A stretch of 41,431 nt of DNA from NCBI GenBank assembly GCA_000226015.1, contig JH156332.1:203453-244883 (forward strand), read 5' to 3'. How positions within the stretch are numbered: position 1 is the first letter of the stretch; every line of letters starts with the position of its first letter. Both the position numbers and the translations under genes were made by a program. The notes beneath the pieces were generated by a model. That model was not told where the DNA came from. It searched no databases and saw only the letters and a program-made list of their open reading frames with translations. Shown piece after piece: positions 34,501 through 41,431 of the stretch. The stretch comes from Mnemiopsis leidyi (taxonomy: Eukaryota > Ctenophora > Tentaculata > Lobata > Bolinopsidae).

Positions 34501-35490
34501 TGTGGGGCAATACAAAATTTGTACATTTGAGTGAGAAGACTTAAATTGGTATAGAATTAATGACTTATACTTGAAATGTAGACTTACCGGCCAGTATGTC
34601 CCACACTACCATCATGATGAGCATTGTACTTTGGTTCTTTATGGGGACACATTCCGTGATAGCGATATTCCACAGAGATATCAGAATGAACAGCATACCT
34701 AGGGAATAGGGGCGTCACTCATTATCATGATGTTAATTCGTGAATTTACTTATGCTACTCACACTGCACAGCCTAACGGTTTCTAAGATCACTTCATTGT
34801 ATCAAGATTGTCAGCCCAAAATTGCTCTAATTTAAGTATTATAACATTAAGATACTCACCAACAGCATACACAATCATAACAGTTTGATCTTCCAACTTC
34901 GTCCACTGATTCCAGTTATCATTGAACTGCCACACATACTTTGTTTCTTTCCTGAGTGGTCAAATATCAAAATGTTGGAAATTATCTGCTAAGAAGCATT
35001 GTGTTCGCTTTTGCCTTCTTAATCTATTAAACTCGCCTAATAAGCAAAAAGCAAAAACAATTATACTGAATTTAATTGTAACAGAGTAACATATATAATA
35101 TCATTCTATTTAGAAATAGCATGGACTAACACAGTAGCAGTTTTAACTCCATTAACAGTTTCGTATATCTTTTGGACTCCTCCACTACTCAGCACACCAT
35201 AGGCATAGGTTTTGTATTCTGTCATTGCAGCATCTCTTGGATCAGCCTGAAATGATATGAACACTGCTTACAATTTAACTATAATATCATCAATACTTCC
35301 TGATATCCTGCTTAGTGTCGTGCATGTTAGATCATGAACATCAGATTTTTTCAAAACTCACCAGGATATCCCTCTCCAACCAAGCTGGTGCCATAAAAGA
35401 TAGGATTCCCATCAAGAAGGCAAGAAATGTAAGGATACCAATCGTGAATCTCAGGCATGGAAAATACCGACAACAACCACCACAACCCAT
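31380..35490 (-). CDS. LHFPL/claudin-like tetraspan membrane protein with alternative last exons
   Basis: Exons on the minus strand: 35490-35362, 35246-35131, 34951-34860, 34698-34588, 34476-34312, then either 33314-33226 or 31504-31380. All joins match in phase (0, 2, 1, 1, 1). The protein is 233 or 245 residues. It starts MGCGGCCRYF, a possible myristoylation plus palmitoylation site, then TM1 (FTIGILTFLAFLMGILSFM, ending PAWL as in the PMP22/claudin superfamily), an extracellular loop of about 70 residues, TM2 (MIVYAVGMLFILISLWNIAI), TM3 (about residues 138-162), and a loop with Cys pairs ending LGICKLSWALYGAVATAC, close to the LG-x-C-x-x-x-WA pattern of LHFPL proteins. TM4 begins in exon 5 and is completed by the last exon. 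The claudin W-GLW-C-C signature is absent. Function is not assigned; relatives act in junctions or as channel partners. Confidence 0.82.
31505..33225 (-). other. 3' UTR and intron between the alternative last exons
   Basis: Expected to hold the 3' UTR of isoform A (AATAAA near 32,750). I see no other gene. Confidence 0.45.
33226..33314 (-). CDS. Alternative last exon A of the tetraspan gene
   Basis: Follows a cccttttttt-caccag acceptor in phase 1. Joined to exon 5 through a split Cys codon (T|GT) it continues TM4 as VVIFVTGLNIIAAYQAKS and ends in a basic tail (QRRDAAFRHM), 28 residues before TAG. A minus-strand AATAAA lies near 32,750. Confidence 0.75.
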
Positions 35491-36098
35491 GTTTCCTTAG
35501 AATAAACATGGATAAGTAACATGTTTGAGAATCATTTAAAGCAATTAACTTTACAATGCACACTTATTGTGGTACATGCTACTGTAACAAAAGGCAATTC
35601 TTTACCTAGCTGAACAGCATTAAGTGGTACTATTGATATTGGGATTAAAGCTCTACCTAGATACACTACCTAGTGGTGAAAAAACATTACTCTAACTCCT
35701 GCATATGCTTAAGTAAAACATGATCATATATGAGAGTCCATCTCTCACCATCCTGTCTTTTATTCGACTGACAACGAAATCCTTCACATACCTTATCACC
35801 GGAAAAGTCTAATGAAAAGTACAAACAGTAGACTGGCTTAAACCACTAGTAAAAATCTAGAAAATTACAAATCTGCTGGAATGAAATAATTCCATATACA
35901 TAATGCTAAATATCTATGTATAAAATGAACTGTAATAAAAACCCAAATTTTAGAATGCCATGCACATGAATGTATAAAAAGTTAAAATACTGATCCACAC
36001 CAAGACCAAAGTAGATTCATAAAAATCTCAACTAACTTAACAAATTGTCCCGAGTTGCATTTTTCTGCACATGCACAGTTGTGTGCATGGCTAGAGGT
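35491..36098. other. Intergenic spacer between HOGA1 and the tetraspan gene
   Basis: About 600 bp, AT-rich. It should contain the 3' end of HOGA1 (minus-strand AATAAA near 35,760) and the promoter or 5' UTR of the tetraspan gene. No clear TATA box seen. Confidence 0.5.
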
Positions 36099-37061
36099 TC
36101 AATAAGTGCAAGAAACTCCAACCTCGGCCATTATAGAAGACAGTTTTCCTTTCTGCAAATCATTTAAAGGTAGGATGGGTGACCTAGAGGGACCCCCATA
36201 CAAACCAACATTGTCACATACAAACTTGAGGCCAGCAACACCGAAAGTGGCAGTAACAGCAGTGTTTGGTGCAATAAGTTTATGCTGTAAACCAAGGCAG
36301 TCCATTTTGGCATTGATAGAATCATGTAGTTGACATACTTCATCACCCATGACATTAGCCAGGGCAGCCACAGTTCCAACAGCTCCAACACTGTATGAAG
36401 AAATCATGAAGCTTGCTGAGCCAGCTAAAATTTGAAAGTCAAGATGTTTCGTTCTGTGTGCTATAGATCCAATTCTTACAACATTTCCACCACTTTCTTT
36501 AATTCCAACAATGTTGTCATGTTCTGCCAGTGTAATGACGCATTCAATTGGCAAATCAAGTCCAGTATTTCCTGGAACATTGTAAAGGATTATTGGAATA
36601 GGAGATTCGTCTGCAATAGCAGTGAAATGATGGATGAAGGCAGAAGGAGACATAGAGCCACGATAGAAACAAGGAGTGTATATGAGAGCTAAATCCCCTC
36701 CAGCTTCAGCGAGAAGGGAAACATACTTCTTGGTTAATTTAGTACTTTCATGACCAGCACCAACAATTATCGTTTTGGCAGGATCTTCATTTTTTACAGT
36801 TTCAACTATTCTAACTTTTTCTTCGATGGTAAGGTACTGAAACTCTCCATTACTTCCCAAAACAGTATACCCCCTAAAATTTTTATTTTTCCACATTCCA
36901 ACATTGAAACGAAGTTTATCCAGATACAAGTCTTCATTATTATCAAAGGGTGTCACGATAGGAGGAAACACACCGGCAAGGTCAACACTTGAACTGGATG
37001 AGAGACGTGATCTAATTAAGGAAAGGAAACCTAAGCTGGTTCTTGTCAATTGTCTTTGCAT
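36099..37061 (-). CDS. HOGA1: 4-hydroxy-2-oxoglutarate aldolase, mitochondrial
   Basis: A 320-residue member of the DHDPS/N-acetylneuraminate lyase family. It cleaves 4-hydroxy-2-oxoglutarate to pyruvate and glyoxylate, the last step of mitochondrial hydroxyproline breakdown. Visible signatures: VFPPIVTPFD, the GSNGEFQYLT loop (Ser70-Asn71), GAGHEST, YTPCFYRG, YNVPGNTGLDLP with the active-site Tyr160, and VGIKESGG with Schiff-base Lys188, then FQILAGSASFM, AANVMGD-like ALANVMGDEVCQL and a YGGPSRSP end. Length and order match the animal enzyme (about 327 residues). I chose the Met at 37061 because it opens an Arg/Ser/Leu-rich mitochondrial presequence (MQRQLTRTSLGFLSLIRSRL). The longer frame to 37118 crosses a cttacccag acceptor-like site, suggesting a 5' UTR intron. 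The coding part has no introns, unlike the neighbouring genes. Confidence 0.95.
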   Translation of the reverse strand: MQRQLTRTSLGFLSLIRSRLSSSSSVDLAGVFPPIVTPFDNNEDLYLDKLRFNVGMWKNKNFRGYTVLGSNGEFQYLTIEEKVRIVETVKNEDPAKTIIVGAGHESTKLTKKYVSLLAEAGGDLALIYTPCFYRGSMSPSAFIHHFTAIADESPIPIILYNVPGNTGLDLPIECVITLAEHDNIVGIKESGGNVVRIGSIAHRTKHLDFQILAGSASFMISSYSVGAVGTVAALANVMGDEVCQLHDSINAKMDCLGLQHKLIAPNTAVTATFGVAGLKFVCDNVGLYGGPSRSPILPLNDLQKGKLSSIMAEVGVSCTY

Positions 37062-37118
37062 CCTAAACTGGGTAAGTATTTTGTAATGATTTGTTTGGCT
37101 AAAACTGTGGTAAATCAT

Positions 37119-37400
37119 GTAACGTCATGCTCATATTCATCTATAATTCACTGAGTTCAAAGCACACTTATACTGTCTAGCAGTGACATAATGATATCCC
37201 AAAAGTTTAAGCAACTATGCTACCACAAACATCAGTCCCGAGACAGGTATTCCAGGCAGATACTTTTTGAAATCCCTTGATTAATTAGGCCCATCTTCAA
37301 AGTCAGTCCCAGTGACAGAATTTTGAGAAGTGGCTAGGAATCTAAAAAAGTTTGACAAAATGGCTACTTTGTATTCGCATAGCTTGGACATTTAATTGAT
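37119..37400. other. Upstream region of HOGA1
   Basis: Probable promoter and 5' UTR area; no distinct motif recognised. Confidence 0.35.
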
Positions 37401-37566
37401 AGGCATAATTGATAGGTACAGGGTACAGGTGTTGAGATGTAGTAAGAGCAGGTTCATAACTATGATCATCTGAGATGAAATTGTTAAAATGCGATCCTCA
37501 GCGGGATTTGAACCAGAAACCTCTGGATCGCGGGTTGAGTTTGCTACCCCTACGCCACAGGGCCGA
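37400..37566 (-). mobile_element. tRNA-related SINE, a different family
   Basis: In reverse complement it starts GGCCCTGTGGCGTAGGGGTA (box A-like) and has box B GGTTCAAATC (37505-37514), with GCGATCCAGAGGTTTCTGG between. The acceptor ends do not pair, so it is not an intact tRNA. Its body differs from the SINE family at 10.8 and 12.5 kb. The 3' end is uncertain, perhaps at the CCTATCAATTA repeats near 37,395-37,420. Confidence 0.65.
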
Positions 37567-38250
37567 TGACGTAGGAAGAATTGGTATCTTTTTGAATGCG
37601 TGTACTATGGCTATTCATTGGACTAGCCCATTCCTTGGAGTAGCCAAGTTAGGAATATATGCTGCGCGTCAGGAAGCGCTAGGAAGCGTGTTAGGAATGG
37701 CTAGGAATATAAGTGAGCGCTCGATTCTTAGAGCGAAAAAGTAGCCAAAAAAGTAGCCAAGATTGACTACGAGTAAATCGAGACAGATTTAACACGACTT
37801 GTACCGAGATGACTAATTAGGCTTTCTTTGGCTACTTGAACTTACTTAAAGTGCTTAAACTTCTTCAATTTTGACTAGGAATGCCATTCCTAAATTCTCA
37901 ACTTTCAGTCACTAGGCAAAGTCTATAATCTATATACATTCTCACCACTATTAGAGTGGCGAGACTAAATGTGACCCTACTTATGAGTAAAGGAAGAAAT
38001 TTTGAGCAAAATGACATAAAGGAATTCTTCGGGTATCAGTGGCCATGAGCAAATATTGTAACCGTTGGCCTGTGGCCATTCAATTGCTCTAACCAGAGCC
38101 CTTTTGCGCACATCGCAAGTACCTGGTAAGGTTACGCCATTCAACAAATGTGAGGCCGTCTTAGTCATTGATACAAGGATACAAAAATAAAATTACTTTA
38201 TTGTACACTTACAATAGTCCTTTAAATCTAAAAATAAATAGTTCTTATTT
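37567..38250. other. Repeat-like intergenic DNA
   Basis: Recurring short motifs such as TAGGAATGGCTAGGAAT and AAGTAGCCAA suggest a decayed interspersed repeat. No gene seen. Confidence 0.4.
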
Positions 38251-38254
38251 TAGG

Positions 38255-39830
38255 AGAAACTATAGTATTGTGCAGCTGCCACAGTTTTGAATGTCACCAC
38301 TTATGCAGTAATCAGTGTAGTTCAAGGTTGTAGTAAGAATTGCATGCACTGATTTAGCAATGGCAGCGGCCTGCACTGCCATTAAATTTTGGTTGGATAG
38401 CAAATCAGCTAGTTCAGAAGGGTCTTTGGGGCGAAATTTGAACTTATTTCTTACTGGAGTGCACAGCGGACATTGGGCAAGTGCATGGAATTCATCTTCA
38501 GTGGCAACTGCGCCCAAGTTGAGGTTGCAATATACACACCAACAACCAGTTCTGGGAACTAGAGGGGTCTCATATCAATGTAGATATGTGAGCACTTATT
38601 CTAAGTCTAGTGAGGCTCTTACTGGCATCAGGGCATTTGACAAGGTTAAGATATTTTTCTGGGCCAAATTTGTTTTCAAGCTGTTATAAAACTCTAAGCA
38701 GAAGAAGAATATAAGAATATAAAATTATGACATACATCATCACTGGTTTACAAAATAATTTAACATACAAACTGTGAAACTTGAAGCTAATTATTTAGCC
38801 CAACGTTCAATACTGTATAAATTACTACAAAATAACTTTCATACAAGCCTTATAAGCTTGCCAAAAAACAAAATAGATTAAAAAACAAAATATGATTTAA
38901 CTGGGTCAATAACTGATATACACAAAAACAGTGGCTTAAAAACACTATCAAACAAATTACATTAGAAATAAATTTAAGAAAATAAACAAAGATATCTATG
39001 TGCTAGAACTAACCCCTTTCATATTTATGAATAACTTCCTGGCTGCAAATGGGTTAGTACTCAGATATTCATAATGTCTAGCTTTATTCTCTAGATAAGA
39101 CTTGCCTAAGACTAAGCAGATTTCCACTCTTCAACAAATTTGCCTCTCATGTGATGTAAATAAAATAAATAAATAAATAATGATGTGCAATGAGTGTTGC
39201 TTTGCATTTGAGTTTGAGGGGAGATGCTTTATATTATTCTATGACATTGGAGATGTTGGAGAACCAATCTAGGCCTAAAGCAACTTGCTAACGAAAAGCT
39301 GCTGAAATAACAGTGTTATCAGAGTTTTCGACATGTGTGTGGAAGTCAATTGCAAGTTTAAAAGCTTAAAATATGAGAGGATAGCGAACAGTTTCACCCC
39401 AACAGCCAATGTTGGAGGATTTGGAGTGCACAAACAAAGAGAGTTTTAAAAATTTCATGTTAATTTTTTGTAATGGTCTTGTGCTAGATATTTCAGGGCC
39501 TCAGTGGGTCAGGCTGGTCACTTAGTTTTAATAGGTATTTAAGAGTTTTTGGGTGAGGAGTCAAGACTTAGCAGCCATACAAAAGGATGAGTTTGATAAG
39601 GCTTCCAAAAAAGATGAGCGAGGGGACAGTGCATCCTTTATGATGCCTCCCTTAAGAGCATGCAGAGCACGCAGAGCCTTGGCCTGGAGTTCTATATTGG
39701 CTGCAGCAAAGGAACCTTTGCTGTGAAATATGATTCCCAGGTAACAGTACTCTGTGTTCGTGTTTTTAGCGTAGTAAACGACTAATATAAAATAGACAAT
39801 TACACCTTGAATACACAAATGACCCTATAT
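38255..39830 (-). mobile_element. Decayed non-LTR retrotransposon (LINE), 3' half of the reverse transcriptase ORF
   Basis: Reading the minus strand from 39,818: EYCYLGIIFHSKGSFAAA, then QAKALRALHALKGGI, LLYGC, KSSNIGCWGETVRYPL and, after a gap, LTRLRISAHIS, GCWCVYCNLNLG and EDEFHALAQCPLCTPVRNKF. These match, in order, the end of a LINE reverse transcriptase (YLG-x-FS...GSF, L-x-YG-x, GELGRYPL-type motif) and the C-terminal zinc-knuckle CxxC...H....C. At least three frame changes and several stops show it is dead. The 5' part with the catalytic YADD motif is absent. The clade cannot be named safely. Confidence 0.82.
39157..39182. repeat. AAAT tetranucleotide repeat
   Basis: Short (TAAA)n run, AATAAATAAATAAATAATG, within the LINE remnant. 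Confidence 0.75.
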
Positions 39831-39996
39831 AAAAACATCTATATACCAATAAAAAAGAATGATAAAAAACACACTATTGTACATAAAACTGTAGAAGGTT
39901 TAAATCCAATTCTGCTATAGCTGTAACCCTACTTTTTCTAAAGCCACGCATAGCCATTAAAGTTGTTTTCAAAAGTTCTATGCGAAGTAATATGAG

Positions 39997-40125
39997 TTAT
40001 AAGGTTACGAACATAAAGATCCTTGTCATTTTAGAGCAAATTGCTATTTCTCGCACAAGTTCTAATGAAAACATATTCTGTCTTAGTTTAATGTCTGCTT
40101 CGGTTTCAAGATCTCTCAGATCTAC
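39997..40125 (-). other. Exon-like open stretch, uncertain
   Basis: Follows a pyrimidine-rich ...cacccacccag acceptor and reads VDLRDLETEADIKLRQNMFS and onward for 42 codons to a TAA. No partner exon and no recognised domain; it could be the last exon of a gene upstream on the minus strand or part of a repeat. Confidence 0.25.
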
Positions 40126-40317
40126 CTGGGTGGGTGGTGGACGTACATGGTACAACAGGGTGGGAGAAAATGAAAAATGTCCCCATCCCGCAGCAGCCTT
40201 TACTTTCAGCTTGGGCGGGAGATTGAGGCATGCATTGAAGTGAGACTAGAAGCATAAATTTTCCTATCTGTAATACTTTTTTTGCCCAAGGCAACAAAGT
40301 AAAGGTAGAGTGGTTTA

Positions 40318-41130
40318 TAGTGGACAGATTTTGGGGTTGACGAGATGATATCTATATCCGTCTACCGTTCTAACAAAACGTTCAGCTTTAGCTGCGTGAG
40401 TCGCGTAGGGTATCACCGCGATCGAACAAATTTTGGGGTATAGGGTGGGGTAGTAGCTGGGTGGGTAGATGGCGTTGTCTGGTGTCACAAAGCAAATTTT
40501 AATAATTATACCTTAACTAGTCGGCACGTATCGGATCTCGTGTCGTGGCACGTATCGCGTCACCTGTCTTGTCGCGGTGATACCCGACTCACGCAGCTAA
40601 AGAACGTTAGACGGATATAATCTCGTCAACACCTGTCTTAACTGGACGTCACATCCACAGTACGTATCGTGTCACCTGTTCTTGTCGAGATGTTACCCGA
40701 CCCGCGCGCGGCTCGCAGTTTTCTGCTCTCCTCGTTAGAACGTTAGACGGATATCATCTCGTCAAACCTGTTCTAACTAGACAGCACATACCGCGATAGG
40801 TGCCTGAAACGTGACCCAGCACACGTCTTAAAACTAGACGTGATATGTTCCGCAGCGCATGCCGCTATGGCATCATTGCATATTAGATCAAGTGTCTTGT
40901 TGTACAGCAGCTCAGCGCGCAGCCTCCCGTCGCTTCGAATGAGGGTCGGACAAAGTCAGACAAGGTATAATTTTTTATGAAATTCATGTCACCAGTTGTA
41001 GGTTGATAACCTACTGTCGCGGCCATCACGCGCTGTCACGCATTTCGAAGAAATTCTAGACGCGCATCGCCCGTTGAGTCACCAGGCTTGTCGCGGTGAT
41101 ACCCGACTCACGCAGCTAAAGCTGAACGAG
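40318..41130. repeat. Block of direct and inverted repeats
   Basis: GTCGCGGTGATACCCGACTC followed by ACGCAGCTAAAG occurs at 40,572 and 41,090 and in reverse complement at about 40,386-40,425. GTTAGACGGATATMATCTCG occurs at 40,608 and 40,742, with an inverted form at about 40,335-40,375. ACGTATCGYGTCACCTGT occurs at 40,550 and 40,663. Together they form two diverged tandem units of about 110-130 bp plus inverted partial copies. GC content is much higher than in the rest of the window. Confidence 0.8.
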
Positions 41131-41180
41131 AGTCGGGCGAAATACGATTGTTTTACGGCACAAAAGTGCCGCGATTCATT

Positions 41181-41352
41181 ATTGGTCGAGGGGCTACCAC
41201 GTGCGGCGCGCCACGTGATTCTTTCTCCAACGTTGAAGTAACAAAATCACGTGTTAATTTGATGACGCAAGCACCCACCTGACCGCGCGCAGTAGCTCAG
41301 TTTTCCTTCGTCGGTAGAATCGAGCGTAAAATTTGTCGGTTTAATATAAAAG
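41181..41352 (+). promoter_or_regulatory. Candidate promoter: CCAAT, three E-boxes and a TATA box
   Basis: An inverted CCAAT (ATTGG, 41181), CACGTG at 41198, 41212 and 41248, a GGCGCGCC between the first two, and TATAAAAG at 41345-41352. CACGTG is the core site of MYC/USF/MITF-type bHLH proteins. The order and spacing suggest a + strand promoter whose transcript starts in the last 60 bases of the window; its coding region lies outside. Confidence 0.55.
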
Positions 41353-41431
41353 GTGGTGCTGGTCTCATTTCTGGGGTTGACTGTTTCTTGTTTGATTGTT
41401 AGTCCGTCGGAGTCTTTACACCGTTCACTCA

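Noticed and set aside
36106-36992. Several + strand frames across HOGA1
   Set aside because: Antisense shadows of the aldolase coding sequence.
37495-37566. A functional tRNA gene on the minus strand
   Set aside because: 5' and 3' acceptor strands do not pair and the anticodon stem is poor; better explained as a SINE head.

Overview
The window looks like a piece of an AT-rich invertebrate animal genome. The evidence is long multi-exon genes with GT-AG introns, tRNA-derived SINEs, a decayed LINE, long microsatellites, and protein families found in animals (FERM/PDZ scaffold, LHFPL/claudin-like tetraspan protein, secreted CAP-sushi protein). The phylum cannot be fixed from the sequence alone. 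A cnidarian or another non-bilaterian or lophotrochozoan would fit, but this is a guess.

Layout. About 3.9-25.9 kb (+) is one large gene of about 30 exons. It encodes a scaffold of roughly 1,730 residues with one FERM domain and four clear plus one divergent PDZ domain, in the order seen in PTPN13/FRMPD2-type proteins. No KIND domain lies before it and no tyrosine phosphatase domain lies after it. Most exon joins are phase-consistent; one (17,501 to about 17,692) is unresolved. Its largest intron (7,656-13,603) splits the FERM domain and holds a complete antisense gene for a secreted CAP-sushi protein (about 8.4-9.26 kb, -), two copies of one SINE family in opposite orientation, and a 418-bp foldback element. 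From 26.8 to 31.3 kb is gene-poor intergenic DNA with tandem arrays.

From 31.4 to 35.5 kb (-) is a five-exon LHFPL/claudin-like tetraspan membrane protein gene with two candidate alternative last exons. Each of these completes the fourth transmembrane helix with a different cytoplasmic tail. At 36.1-37.1 kb (-) is a single-exon 4-hydroxy-2-oxoglutarate aldolase gene (HOGA1, mitochondrial). From 37.4 to 39.8 kb are a tRNA-derived SINE and the 3' part of a dead LINE (-). From 40.3 to 41.1 kb is a GC-richer block of direct and inverted repeats. The last 250 bp look like a + strand promoter: inverted CCAAT, three CACGTG E-boxes and a TATA box, with its gene outside the window.

The genes do not form a functional cluster. 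The scaffold gene and the tetraspan gene are convergent, and HOGA1 lies upstream of the tetraspan gene on the same strand. The most notable observations are the phosphatase-less FERM/5-PDZ architecture, the tetraspan gene with swappable TM4/tail exons, the CAP-sushi reading-frame break whose shifted frame carries the missing cysteine and a GPI-like tail, and several uncharacterised hairpin repeat families.
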